A stretch of 64,000 bases of DNA from Stichopus chloronotus (taxonomy: Eukaryota > Echinodermata > Holothuroidea > Aspidochirotida > Stichopodidae), in NCBI GenBank assembly GCA_021234535.1, contig CM037838.1, positions 24,219,969 to 24,283,968 on the forward strand, given 5' to 3'. This document shows, in pieces, positions 25,736 through 37,499 of this stretch (the first letter of the stretch is position 1; the number at the start of each line of letters is the position of its first letter). Below the pieces are notes generated by a model. It did not search any database. It was given only the letters and a program-made list of their open reading frames with translations, and had not been told where the DNA came from. The position numbers and the translations under genes were made by a program.

Positions 25736-25846
25736 ATGAAAAGGCACATGTTTCCCTTCCTGTTGTGTTGACACCATCCGTTGCTTTGCTGGCTTCTCCG
25801 TCCCAATAAGGGCGTGATTTCTGATACGCAGTCTTGTCATGTGCAA
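25736..25846 (-). CDS. Internal exon: F-type lectin domain, N-terminal part
   Basis: A 111-base exon (37 residues) that includes QKSRPYWDGEASKATDGV and ends ETCAFS. This matches the start of F-type (fucolectin) domains, where a Q-S-S-x-Y and A-x-x-A-x-D-G pattern precedes a cysteine. Acceptor ATACAG|TT, donor TCAT|GTGAGT, phase 1-1; the split codon with the next exon gives Tyr. F-type lectins bind fucose or related sugars. In classic members a His follows this cysteine; here there is Ala-Phe-Ser. Confidence 0.75.
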
Positions 25847-27440
25847 CTGTATGCGGATTTGAAATACATGAAATGGACGCAGAAATATACCCCTGTGGTT
25901 CCTTCCATTGTAAGCGTTAACAGTATGAGTCTGTTAAACTTTTATTTTGTTCAAGGGACTTGCTAAAAAACGAGACTGAAATTTCATAAAATGTTTTGTC
26001 CATATACTCTTAAAAGGTTGGCTATGTATGGTTTGTTACAAACTGTTGGATAGGAAAATACCCAAGTTTGTTAAAGAGTACCAATTGTTGGTTTAAGCTA
26101 AATTCGAGAATGGTATTTTTCGTCCAACATGGGTATCTTTCACCAAGCAGTTGAAACGAGGACGTATATATGTAACTATAATTACCTGGCTAAAAGTTAA
26201 CTGTAGTTTTAGAGTTTGTTTCGCTGTTCGATGTTTCAAAGTAAAAAAAAAACAGAAATGCACGCCTCAAGCTCACAAAACAACATAGATTACATTGCTA
26301 ACTTGTCAGAGTAATGTAGAAGTATGTAAGTTGATTCCTCTAACATCTATATGGACTACGAGCACTTTTGGGGAATGGCAATGTCGTGAATTACAAACAA
26401 GGTAGAGTGTCGTTTGAAGAACAGGATCATATGCGGTAATATCTTTCACTTACGATTCCTAGAATGTTTTCGTAATATGCAGTGAAAAAGTATTCTCAAA
26501 ACAGCCTTTGCACACCTTGAAATAATCAGTCCATCCCCTATGTTTGAATGTATAAATCACACGTATAATCAGCTGTTAACGCTGTTGCTTTATAGTCTAG
26601 AGGGAAATGTTTGCTATGATATACATCTTTTCTGGTTGCTTTTGTACAAGATATGCAACAAAAAAATCCTCATCAAAATAATAAAGATGGTTTTAGTTAT
26701 TGCTATAGTTTTAGTTATCGTAACATAACAGGGAAGATAGGCTATACAACCAAACAATCTGAACAAATAAATTATCATGTGGCACCAAACTATTCCGAAG
26801 TGTGGTGACGTTTATTATGTATTTTCGAAAGTGGAATAAATTGATATGCCTGTTGTTAATGCCAACGACCTAGGACTGTTTCAATGCAATATAATAGTTA
26901 TCTTTAATCGAATCCACTTTCAGCTTCAATAAGGGTTTCCTGCACTACCATTTACAAAAATCTGTACACCTACCTCTTCGGGTGTTGTATTTGGGGAGAA
27001 GATAAGCTTCTTTAGAAACGAACTGATTATTTCATATAACTACAATGTAAGGCATTAGCACGCATGATAATTAAGTCAATACTTTTACTTAATTGTAACT
27101 AAATGACAATATGGGGTGATTGTTTTTTTTTTCATTCTCCTTTAAAATACTTTCAAAAGGATTCCTTTGGGGAGTGCACACCAGTTTTCCAAATTTTATG
27201 GCCATTAAAATACATCAACATTTTCTAGACGACTAAATAGTCTCCACAAAGCTTTATTATGATAGAATGTGTTTGCATCGTCACTTAAATGTCAGTCAGC
27301 TGATTGTGTTGTATGTGTACATAGCGTGGCGAGCATGTTCCCAAACTGCAAAAAACCCTCCAATAAGTTCTTATCAGTTCCTATCACATTATAACCATTT
27401 AAAACAGTATTTGCTTTTTTGTGAAATTATATAATCTCAC
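25847..27440. other. Intron without a confident exon
   Basis: Around 26450-26545 (minus) GGACTGATTATTTCAAGGTGT resembles the type A CCP centre (GEVITSRC), but stop codons and no matching acceptor argue against a live exon. The rest is AT-rich without a pattern. Confidence 0.4.
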
Positions 27441-27623
27441 CGTTTGAAAAGCAATCGCCTACCACTGGAATCCAACTCCCTGCCATGCAAGTAGATTCCT
27501 CACTGCCAATCAGGGTGTCGCCTGGATCGCACATAACCGTAAGATTTGAACCATGAGTGTAGGGTGGACGATCACTGTAAAATATTGTTCGACCTGGTAA
27601 ATCATCTACTGCAGGGCACGGCG
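27441..27623 (-). CDS. Internal exon: CCP module
   Basis: A 183-base exon (61 residues): PCPAVDDLPGRTIFYSD, NLTVMCDPGDTLIGS, GSWIPVVGDC; four cysteines. Acceptor AATTAG|CG, donor AACG|GTGAGA, phase 1-1. It lies directly before the F-type lectin exons in gene order. Confidence 0.85.
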
Positions 27624-28203
27624 CTAATTAACGGAAAAGGAAAATGATAAGGTAAAGACGATTTTTCTGACGTTTTTATTCTCAATGCTTATGTAAAGTA
27701 ACGTAATGCTGCAACTATTAGTGACAATGTAACAAGATGCGGATGACGTGTTAGGACGGACAAATAACAACTTAAAACCTTTGCTTTTTTATATGATGTA
27801 TGATTGCATTTTGAGCACAATGTAAATTACAAAACAATCGTTGTCGTTTTGTCTTAAAAGTAAGAACTTTGTAATTACGTTTTGTTTTAATCTCATGTAT
27901 TAAAGAAGTAAATACTTGTATAGATAAAGATTAAGCTATGTGTTTTGTTTCAGTAAATAGTTCCAAACAACCAGTCCTGTATTTTCACTCTATCTTTGTA
28001 TCTTGTATCTTGTAAGTTAGCTCTAACTGGAAGCAGATCGTATATGGTATTGATCAGATTTATATCTAGCCACGAGCATAAAACAATACTTTGCAACACC
28101 CCACTTTAAATTTGTCGTCAGTAAAACTATAGCGTGATGATTTTCTGTTACTTTTCATGTAACATTGTCAATTTTCAATTTTCTACATCTTTTCTGAGTT
28201 TAC

Positions 28204-28398
28204 CTGACTCAGAGCATGTAGGGATACCAGGCGTCCACTGGCCTAGGCGACAAATGGCTGGTCCGTCGATTCCGGGATACATTCCTGGAGGGCATTGAAC
28301 TTCAACTCTGATCCAAGGACTGAATTCGGTCTCGGTGGACGATGTACCATTGTAAATAATAAAAGAATAATCCTCACTAGGTAGCGCAGGGCAATATC
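28204..28398 (-). CDS. Internal exon: CCP module
   Basis: A 195-base exon (65 residues): YCPALPSEDYSFIIYNG, VEVQCPPGMYPGIDGP, GQWTPGIPTCSES; four cysteines. Acceptor TTATCAG|GA, donor TCAG|GTAAAC, phase 1-1. Closer to type Y in its ending (WTPGIPTC) but diverged in the first half. Confidence 0.86.
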
Positions 28399-28929
28399 CT
28401 GATAAAAGGGATGAGGAAACATTAGAAACATTAAAAAGAAGAAAAGACAAACGACCCTTTTTTCCAAACAACAATGTGAGCACGTTTTTTTTCAAAAAAA
28501 AAAAATGCAGCAATTCATTCGCCTCATCTTTTCCCGTTGCTTTACTGGGCTCATTTGCCCCATTAGCTCTTCCACGATTTCTGTTCTCACAGCTCCACAG
28601 TCTTTTATTCGATTGAATGACAGTAGGTTTGTCCAGCATTTAATTTCTTTCGATAAAGACTAAGATAGAGTTGTATGTGTGCTATGATATCATTTGGTTT
28701 TTTGGCTTCATAAATTTTTGAACTTTGCAGTTTGAAGCCCCATTACCTCTGCATATCTGAATATTACCCTTCTGTTAAATAACTTTATATAACAATACTA
28801 TATAAATACGCGTCAATAGAGCATCATAAATATTATAAATGTATAGTACTTCTATAAATATATATAATACTTAGTGTCGATGACATTTAACATTCATTTG
28901 CTTTTGATCAGTTTGTAATCAGTGTTGGC

Positions 28930-29658
28930 AACGGGGGGGGGGGGGGAACACATTTCTTTCCAGTCAGAACATTTCCCTTAGTTGCCCCCCCCCCCCCCCC
29001 CGTCTTCTGAAGTGATCTGAGCGTACATGTATATGTCTATTCTCTGTTTATAGTCATACGTTTTTATTTAAATTTATGTTCAAGGAAGTCCATGAAAATA
29101 TTTTTTTACCAAGATTCATGCTAAGACCTCAAAGACAAAACCCCGTGGACCCTCAACAGACTTCCCCTCTGGACTCTACAATTCAAGGGGTGTAAGCCTG
29201 CATGTTTGAGACTTAATTTTTCACCCAGTTATGCTAAAACCTCAGAGCTTCCGGGGGCTTTGCCCAGTGGATCCCCACTGAGGCTTTGCCCTTGGACCCC
29301 ATAAGGGGTCCTAGGTTCTCAACTTGTCAACTTAGAGGTAAGGAAGAGACAAAATAATTTAAATCGTTTGGAATCTTTGCCTTTAATGGTGCACTTTGAA
29401 GAAAATATGCTTATCCTGAGATTCAATTGTTTACCCAGTGATATGGTAAAACTTCAGATCTCAGAGACCCATTGGGGCTTTGCCCCTCGATCCCACAAGT
29501 TGCCCAAAAACGTCCCCTGGGAATCCGCCCCGTTAAGCTCGCGCACTGAGCTCGATTTCGAGCTATGTGCGAAATTTGTTCCCCCTTCCCCTTAACAGTT
29601 GCTTTTTTCCCCTCCATTTGCCCATTCCCAAATCTAAAATCCTGGTGGAAGCCACTGA
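28930..29658 (-). mobile_element. hAT-like MITE relative, left boundary uncertain
   Basis: The minus strand from 29658 reads CAGTGGCTTCCACCAGGATT, matching the left end of the 1045-1380 element, and continues with GGCAAATGGAGGG and GGGGTCCA.GGGCAAAGCC-type repeats. G- and C-tracts near 28932-29002 may mark the other side. The candidate far end at 28920 has no convincing target duplication, so the boundary is open. Confidence 0.5.
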
Positions 29659-30189
29659 TTATCGTCTTTTCTTGCTTTTAACTTCTGTCCTTACTTTTGG
29701 TGAGACCTTATCTCTGTTGTTCTGAATGCTTAACCTTTTGAAGTGTAGAATCAAAAGCAACTATGATTAGCCTACGTCTGAGAATACCTTTGCTTCTCAC
29801 AATATGTAATCTCTTATATACATCTTTTTATTGTTTTATTGTCATTCTTAATTTTCATGACAATGTGTTGTGAATGGAATAAATAATTTAAAATTAATAT
29901 TTGAGAATCGTGTGACAACAACGCTTTTTTTTTTGTTCAGAGTCGCTGCCCTGAATCACTGATTATCGACATTTCCCAGGGCTTTTTTGTTTGTTAGTGA
30001 ATCCAGTATGTGGTATTAGTTGGTGTCTGTCGTGAGACGGAGATCCAGGCAGTGACACTGTGTTAAAGTTTAAAATTTAGCTAAACTAATGAGATTTGCC
30101 ATAAGGATTAAATGTTTACTATTTCCAATTGTAGTTACATGGGTAGTGAGTGATCTTTACCTTACCTGAGACTGTGATACTATATGGAT

Positions 30190-30450
30190 TCTAACGTAAA
30201 GGGCGGTCTAGCCACAAATTAATCTAGATATGTTGAAGAGAAAGTTAATCTAACCATTCTGGTGAAACTTTCATTCAGTTTCCATGCGTGTTTCTCGAGA
30301 TATTATCAGTTGAAGTCCCCCCCCCCCCCCCTTTGCTACCTCAACTGTTCATATCTTGGAAACCACACATGAGAAATGAATGGAAGTTTCACTTTAATAG
30401 TCAGATTAACTTACTCTGCAACAAATTGGAGAATTTTCAGGAGATGGTTT
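30190..30450. repeat. Diverged copy of the 39.6 kb long-TIR MITE
   Basis: Starts AAAGGGCGGTCTAGCCACAA and shares ATATGTTGAAGAG..AGTTAATCT.ACCATT with 39582-40148. The inverted second arm (TTTCACTTTAATAGTCAGATTAACTTACTCT-like) is present from about 30350, separated by a C-tract. Confidence 0.7.
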
Positions 30451-30554
30451 AGTAGTTACATGGTTTTTTCTTTGAGAACTTTAGCATATGTTATATACAA
30501 CATTACATCGCTTATCATTTACAGAGTAGCGACGAGTGACAGACAGAGGACTAC

Positions 30555-30767
30555 CTCGATCGCAAAGCAACTGATCTCCAATCCATTCCCCGCGCGAGCA
30601 CGTCTTACGCTGTCCTCGGATTGGCACTGCTAAATATCCGTAACTATCACAGGCCAATGTAGCGACAGTACCAGGAGACTTCATGTTGTCCCTGGGATTT
30701 CTGTCAGACTGGTAGGTGATAGTAACGTTCCATTCTTCATTTCGTAAGCTCCCCTCGTCGCAACTTT
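30555..30767 (-). CDS. Internal exon: CCP module type X
   Basis: A 213-base exon (71 residues): SCDEGSLRNEEWNVTITY, SPGTVATLACDSYGYL, CSRGEWIGDQLLC; four cysteines. Acceptor TTTCTAG|AA after a long T tract, donor CGAG|GTAGTC (weak at the last positions), phase 1-1. It is the last clear type X exon in the alternating series. Confidence 0.84.
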
Positions 30768-31178
30768 CTAGAAAAAAAAAAGACAACAATAGCCCACTTA
30801 AAAATTCCGGGTAAATGGCACTTATTTTGTGTAACATACGAGTTACGTACAAAATGCTCCACTCACACATGGAAGAGACATGCCGCAAATATCAGAGACG
30901 GCATTGTTTTCATAAAAGTAATAAAAATTGTATTTAACTTAAATTGTATATTCTTCCATGAGTGTACATGTTTTTAGACCTTAGACGTGTGACTGGCAAG
31001 TTAACAGGATATATTTTGTTCCCGTTTGGATCAAATCAAATCTACCACCAGCGGATTGGCTGCCTAAGTCATTTAAAAGGAAAACATGTAAGAAGAATTC
31101 AGTTGGGCTAGATTTCTCGATTCCTCATCAATGTACAACTGATTGAAGAGATGGCATTACTAATTACTATCATCTTAC

Positions 31179-31355
31179 TTTCTACACAACTAGGTATATC
31201 AGGGGTCCATCGACCCAAGTCACATGAAGCTTGTCCTATCTGTGACAATTGGTAACCTATGTGACATGTCACCGATAAGATTGTTCCTTGTTCTAGAAGA
31301 TCGGTCGAATAGGTAATATCGCCATTCGGTACGTTCCCGTGAGACTCGCATGGAA
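31179..31355 (-). CDS. Internal exon: CCP module type Y
   Basis: A 177-base exon (59 residues): PCESHGNVPNGDITYS, GTILSVTCHIGYQLSQ, GRWTPDIPSCVES; a textbook CCP with four cysteines. Acceptor TTTCAG|TT, donor GAAA|GTAAGA, phase 1-1. Its duplicate lies at 40770-40946. Confidence 0.86.
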
Positions 31356-31846
31356 CTGAAAGTTGAACAGAAATTGAGAATTAGACAGGTTGCTTAAAAA
31401 CAAAACTGGAAGTAATGAAGAGAGTGCGGAAGAGCTCGCATTCACGAAAGTTGTGTGAAGTTGACTAAACTGAAGGTGGAAACTGTAAGTCACTATAAGT
31501 GGGCATATACCAGGAAATATTCTACTTGTTAAACCTCATAATGCACAGTGAAAATGTTCGTATCATAGGGACGAATTCTTTTTATGCTTCTGAAGGTCTT
31601 TCGAGTTAGTCAGTTGGAAAAGTGTCCCGACTTGCAAATGGCAACGAGCCCATGCATTTGGACAAAACCCAAGTTTGTTCTTGCTCCCAATATAACCAGT
31701 CACTATGTTACCTTAAGTCAATCAAAGTTAGAGAATACGAATGTCATTTCAAACCACATATGAATGTTGCCCGGGGTTTTAAGTACAAGATGTATTTAAA
31801 GAAAAAAAAAGCAAAGTAACACACACGTCGACAACATCTTACGTAC

Positions 31847-32038
31847 TCTTGTTACAAACTACGTGACGTCCCGTCCATTGTCCAGTGCGACATTCCTTTG
31901 TGTCGCTTGTCACATGTCCACGCTCGGTGCATTGAAAGCTTGCAACAGTTCCGTGTGGTCTCATTCCTGCCTGCTCAGGACCTCTGTCATATATAATACG
32001 CCATTGGTCATCGACGATGTCTGTCTCCCTACATGGAT
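31847..32038 (-). CDS. Internal exon: CCP module type X
   Basis: A 192-base exon (64 residues): PCRETDIVDDQWRIIYD, then RPHGTVASFQC, then CRTGQWTGRHVVC; four cysteines. Acceptor AATCAG|AT, donor AAGA|GTACGT, phase 1-1. No long open frame marks it; it was found by the splice-bounded CCP pattern. Confidence 0.85.
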
Positions 32039-32609
32039 CTGATTTCAGTGAAGTAAAATGGAAACGTTAAGACTAATGACGATCGTCTCAGTATGGCCAT
32101 AACGTAATGTAAAACTGTCAGTGTTTTGAAATTAAAAGTATCATAACTGAAATCTCACATTGCATGATGTTCATTACTTATTACCTGGAATTATGCATGA
32201 GATGATCATTGCTTTAAAAGATTCACAGAGAATTATCCTGTCAGTCCAATAGCTTACTCGCGTGTCTAAGGTTACAACCTCCCCTCTGTCAGGCTATTAA
32301 TGCTTCCTTTCGAACCCTATATCACAGTTGTCTCTGCCCATTGTTCAACATAAACATACCTAAACCTAAACATACATACCAGCATCAGTCTAAATACTTC
32401 AAGTTTATGTTAAACCTTCAGTGGTCATCAAGTGGTCATATTGAGGGAATGAAACTGGATTGACTTGAAAATGAGTGGAAACTACAGGTTTACTCGCATC
32501 TTTTGAAAGGATGATAACCTAATGTGGGTGTAGTATTGGAGTGACACGGCACTGAAACTGTTCTCAGATTACGTTCGGTTAGAGAACATGAATATACTAA
32601 CTTTTGCGT

Positions 32610-33829
32610 GTTATTATCTCATCGCGCTATAGGGGCGTGGTGAGATATTGTAGTCACTTGGCTAGTGGAGCTATATATTGTACGGTGCACCCATGGGAGA
32701 ATGGTTGCACAATGGTAACGCTTGGAGTGGATGAGTAGCGACACCCCAGGGGTACCCCATGGTAGAGTGACCTTTCGTACAGGAGGGTCCTGTTGTGGTA
32801 TAAATGAAAACGCGTCCGTGCCAATGTGTGTGCTTGTGCCCTTGTTTTCGGGTGGAATCAATAGATTTGAGGTCCTCTGCAGAAAATTCAATAGATTTCT
32901 CCTATCCTCTCAAGATTAACAATAGACAGTCTATTGTTAAGGTTAGGGTTGAGGAAGAAAAAACAAAAGAAAGCACAATGAGGTCCTCGGAATGAATGAA
33001 AAACAAAGTTGGGTGGGTGTGTGGGTGTGTGTGTGTGTGTGCGCCCGGACCTGTCCAAATTGTGGTTTTTCCAGAACAGTTTGAAAAGCATATGAACGAT
33101 TAAGTTGAAACATGGTAAGGTTGTGCATGATGCCAATACGTGCAAGATGTATTAGATGTATAGTAAATCGAGTCAGATTTACTGATTTTTGAGAAAAAAG
33201 TCTATTTTGCCCCAAAATTGCATATCTTGAGAAGCATTTGAGCATTCAATGCAAAATTTTGCAAAAACTTATCTGAGAATGAAAAATTTCAAGGTATATC
33301 ACTTTTGTAGTAAAGAGAGCGAAATTTGCTGATTTTTGAGAAAAGTAGCTAATTTTGCCCAAAAATGTGTAGTTCCAGCATATCTTGAGAACTATTAGAT
33401 CAATTAACTTACAGTTTTGTAAGTACTTACCTGAGAACACATTGTTCAACACACTATTACTGTAATGGTAAATCAGGTTAACCTTGCTGATTTTTTTAGA
33501 AAAAAAGATCAATTTTGCCCCAAAATTGCTATTTCCAGCTTATCTTGAGAAGTATTTGAGCATTTAATGCAACATTTTGCAAAAACTTACATGACAATGA
33601 AATATTCAAGGTATATCACTTTTGAAGTACAACGAGTGAAATTTGCTGATTTTGGGGGAAAATTTTACCCCAAATATTTCCAGCATAACTTGAGAACTAT
33701 TAAACCAATTAACTTCAAGTTTTGTAAGTACTTAACAATAAACTATTACAAATTCCCATGTGCAGGCCCTGTATTGAAATCAATGTGCATGTGGGCGATG
33801 AGATATGCAAATCCGTGGATTGCCCTCTT
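32610..33829 (-). repeat. Composite repeat copy, minus orientation
   Basis: Inverted relative to 24008-25564: ends GTTATTATCTCATCGC on the left and GGATTGCCCTCTT on the right. It carries the same roughly 150-base units (33170-33760) and a GT tract (33012-33041). The interior matches the plus copy including CATCATGCA..ACCTTACCA.GTTTCAA-type text (reversed). Confidence 0.75.
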
Positions 33830-33917
33830 GTTTAATGACGTTATCACTTGCACACATGATCCATTGCACTGTGTAATATTGCCTAACTGACGGACTGTAT
33901 TCAACCTTTTAACTTAC

Positions 33918-34094
33918 CTTCGACGCAAGAGGGTAGTTCAGTTGTCCATACCCCTTCATCACAGAGAGATGCACCAGGGGGATCAAGGAAATGGTAACCT
34001 TGACGACACTCAAATGTACGCAATGTACCGTGCTCTGGACGCGGAGGTTCATACAGTACAAGGCCATGATCTAATCCTTCTTCCTGGCATCGCA
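33918..34094 (-). CDS. Internal exon: CCP module type Y
   Basis: A 177-base exon (59 residues) with four cysteines; centre GTLRTFECRQGYHFLDP, end GVWTTELPSCVEG. Acceptor TTTTTAG|TG after a T-rich tract, donor GAAG|GTAAGT, phase 1-1. A truncated copy of its 5' edge and upstream intron is present near 40424-40540. Confidence 0.87.
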
Positions 34095-34109
34095 CTAAAA
34101 AAAAAAAAC

Positions 34110-35170
34110 GATGTGACATATGTAGATGGTTAGCTTCAAACTATACGAAATGTATTGAAAATGTGCAACTCAATTGGTATCATTCGTGTATTCAAGTAAA
34201 GTCACAGTTAACTAGACAAGACTTGCAATGAGTTGTTATCAATGGCAAGATAATAGATAGATTCCAGTATCCAATTTGAAAGTTAAACATTTTGTGGTAC
34301 AAGTGTGCTTATTCACTATTTGTGCAAAAGGTCAAACATGCCAAATAGCAAGATGGACTTCGCACAAATGCGTCTTCTTTAGCATTTATTTTAAACTTGT
34401 GGGAAATTAATCACTCACACAGGAACTGAACCTTTTTTTCCTAGACGTCTTTGTCACGGACAAGGGAAAAGGAGTGATCCGATGGAACATGATATCCATA
34501 ATACACGCAACCATGTTTTTCACGAAGTACGGATTCATTACACAGACAAGAAAATGTAGATCGCAAAGGCTAAGAGTATAACAGAACAACACACATCAAT
34601 GATAAAACATCTTTGCTTCATTTCTCAATTGTATGGGACATACATAGGGTAACAAAATATGGGCCAATCAAAACTAGACCGAAGGAACATCAGAGATCAT
34701 TAATTTCACGGATAACAATCATATTTAAATGCCTTTCTTAGAAATGGCACCGCGACTCTACACAACGCACAACATCAACAATGTCACAAGAGGTGAAATC
34801 AAGTCATTCACCAAGAAATCTTAAGTATAAAGAGTCGTTTTGAATCAATAACTTTCAAAACTGCACAGACACAAGCACACAGACACAAGTGCCGACAGTA
34901 AATATCGCGTGATCTCAATACAATTTGAAAACACTCAATACACTTAAAACACTTATTCTAAACAGAATTTGATGGGCCTACATATTCTATTCTTTCATAC
35001 AAATTTTACTTGTACATTGACGGTCCCATTGTCTGCATTGGGATAATGGAAATCCTACAATAAGCATTCAAGTAACTGGTTTGTTTGATTGGTGATTTCT
35101 ATTATTCAAGAACCAAACATGTCATAAAAATCAAATTATCATTTCATTTGCAGTAACGCGTCTGGTTTTC
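34110..35170. repeat. Intron block duplicated at 40.46-41.6 kb
   Basis: Text such as AAAACATCTTTGCTTCATTT (34604 onward) recurs near 41338, and the block 34380-34870 matches about 41090-41600. No exon within. Confidence 0.65.
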
Positions 35171-35176
35171 ACATAC

Positions 35177-35365
35177 TAATTTCACAAGAGAGTCGACTTC
35201 CTGTCCAAGTGCCAGCCTGACAAGTTTTTGTCCCAAAGGTGTCATATCCACGTGGACAACGTAATACGACAACCGTGCCAGGAGGTCGCAAACCAGGCTC
35301 ATTAGAAGGAAGGTTAAAATCACGTTCCCATCCACCGCCGTCAATGTCATTCTCCCTGCAAGGAT
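35177..35365 (-). CDS. Internal exon: CCP module type X
   Basis: A 189-base exon (63 residues): PCRENDIDGGGWERDF near the start, PPGTVVVLRCPRGYDTFG in the centre and GTWTGSRLSC at the end, with four cysteines. Acceptor CTTCAG|AT, donor ATTA|GTATGT, phase 1-1. Closest visible relatives are 31847-32038 (PCRETDIVDDQWRIIYD) and 37297-37494. Confidence 0.86.
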
Positions 35366-35474
35366 CTGAAGATAGGACGTAAGGTAAAGCATTACGAGCA
35401 GTAACAATGAACAATTTACCCACATTCCCAATTACATTTTGCGAATAGCAAGTGGCGTTTGTAAGTTAAAACAA

Positions 35475-36080
35475 GTAGGCAATCCACGAAGTTTCAAATC
35501 TTATCCCTACATAAGGACAGGGTACTGCAATACCCCACCTAAGCGTCGAACGGCACAAATACCTGCGTGCACGTACACATGTGCCTAGATACACAGATCG
35601 GCGGTCTAGATATTGAGCGTGAGTCAAAAGTATTCCCAGAAAACGCGTGCCCGTCAGAGTATTCTCATATCCGCACGCCCCGTTACTGTGTTGCCGTTGA
35701 GTGCCCTGAAAAGCGCGCTATTGGTGACTGAAATGATGCTAAAAATGTGTTTTTTGTTTACATAACCTTTAACCTTTGATCGTTGACCTATGACGTCATC
35801 AGTCAGGCGGACACTGTATACGACATACCCTGGTACCTACCCACCAAGTCTGAAGTTTATTCGCCGTACCGTCTAATAGGAGATCGTGACACAAGTTCGG
35901 TTGTTGTACACACACACGCCCATTTGGACATCCTTCTCACCACCACCCCCCCCCCCCCAGTGGGTAATCCCGTTCCATGCAGTTTGCATACCGTGAGGTA
36001 CCCCACAAGGACCACTGGCCCACCATGTTTCAGTTGAATACTTCATGGGGTGTAAGGTGAGCTACCATTTAAAGGGGGTC
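35475..36080 (+). repeat. Short composite repeat copy
   Basis: Starts AAGTAGGCAATCCACGAAG, has TTGACCTATGACGTCATCAGTCAGGCGGACACTG-type text shared with 15.06-15.3 kb, a CACACAC tract at 35910 and ends near GGGGTGTAAGGTGAGCTACC. Shorter than the other copies. Confidence 0.6.
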
Positions 36081-36674
36081 ATTGAGTTGGTATTAGTAAG
36101 TTTGTGGTGACTTTGAAGGGTATAAGCACATTACAATACAAAACTGTTTTGTTACCCTCACCTGTACTAGTTGTGTGCCCATGAATAAGTACTAACGTTA
36201 AAGTGTCTGGTCACAAATTTTCAAAACCCCAATGCAGCCATTGATTACTCACTCGTTGATGTTCCATTGTATGTGAAACATTGGGATCTTCTTGGTTTGA
36301 CCAAGAATCTTGACAGGGCTAGAAAAATTTAGTGAATTTCACGAACCAACTTAATGAGCCTTTTTAAGTGTCATTTTCGCGACGTCAACCCCTCAAGAAA
36401 ATACAATATTTCCTCCCTGTATACTACGTATAGCCATGAGGTAAAAATACACAACAGAAAACTATAGAGAAGTATTTCTGTCAACTGCATAGCTACCAAC
36501 ATGTTAGTGCGATATAATGGGCGAGAACTTCGACCGTGTACAGTGTATTTTCGAGTTGTAAAGTGAAGCATCTGCCACCGAATCTGCAAACATCACCAGT
36601 AGATGGCCTTCAAAAAGCAATTTAGAGGTTTTATATATCACAATTTATCTTCACAGTCAACGTCACATCCTCAC

Positions 36675-36848
36675 CTTCAATGCACTCTGGAAGATCATTC
36701 GTCCACCGTCCAGAGTCACAATAAGATGATTCTATTCCTCGAAGGGTGAATCCTTGGTTACACCGGCAAGTCCTGATGGTACCATGTACTATTCGGTCAG
36801 ATGTATAGATCGACATCCCATGGTTCAAAAACTGATCTGGACATGGAA
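36675..36848 (-). CDS. Internal exon: CCP module type Y, five cysteines
   Basis: A 174-base exon (58 residues) starting PCPDQFLNHGMSIYTSD and ending SGRWTNDLPECIEG. The centre reads RTCRCNQGF, one cysteine more than the CCP norm. Acceptor TTCTAG|TT, donor GAAG|GTGAGG, phase 1-1. It follows the type X exon 37297-37494 as the Y half of an X-Y pair. Confidence 0.84.
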
Positions 36849-37296
36849 CTAGAAGTATTAAGAAGACAACACAATTTTAAATAAATTTTCATAAAAATGC
36901 AGAATTATAATGTAATCCTTACAATAATGCAAATCTTCTTTCTATTAATCATTCTAATATGGGAGGTTGGAATCAAAATGGTTTGCTGTTAGATTGACAA
37001 AAATATGTTTTTAAAACATTGCTGTCGTCGGCAAATTGCTACTTTTTTTCGAGAAACGACTACTTGAGTGATCCTAACATTCTGTGTCACAGGCGTAGTC
37101 GTAAGATTGCATTATATTTACATTTTTGTAGAATACGTTTGCACTCATTTTGTCGCTTTGTCTGGACTGTACCTGCTTTTTAGGAGAATACATACTGCTG
37201 CACTACACTACAACGTGTCGTGTTTCATTATCAAATATAAACTAGGTGAATATGATCTAATTGACGTTATATTTGATTTAAAGAAATACCCCATAC

Positions 37297-37494
37297 TTCT
37301 CTGGCAAATAGGTCGCTGCCCTTCCCATTGTCCTCTTCTGCATGCATGCTGTATACTGGTAGAATATCCGTGTTCAATGCAATCAAAACTAGCGACAGTT
37401 AGTGGTCTTCGGTACCCGGGAGAAGATTCAGGCGCCGGTGTATCGTAACCGACATCCCAGTTACCAACCGCGATTGAGGATTCACTGCATGGCT
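37297..37494 (-). CDS. Internal exon: CCP module type X
   Basis: A 198-base exon (66 residues) beginning PCSESSIAVGNWDVGYD and ending CRRGQWEGQRPIC, with four cysteines. It is hidden under an unrelated plus-strand open frame. Type X CCPs here share PC...W...Y near the start, a (G)TVAS-F-C centre and GQW.G before the last cysteine; see 35177, 31847 and 30555. Acceptor ATACAG|AG, donor AGAA|GTATGG, phase 1-1. Confidence 0.82.
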
Positions 37495-37499
37495 CTGTA

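Noticed and set aside
26455..26560. Possible type A CCP exon on minus
   Set aside because: Only a short match around ATTATTTCAAGGTGT; stop codons upstream and no acceptor in frame.
28175..28639. Whole 154-codon minus frame as one exon
   Set aside because: Only the part from 28398 down is CCP; the rest is intron read-through past the TTATCAG acceptor.
37068..37448. 126-codon plus-strand open frame
   Set aside because: It is the shadow of the minus-strand CCP exon 37297-37494.
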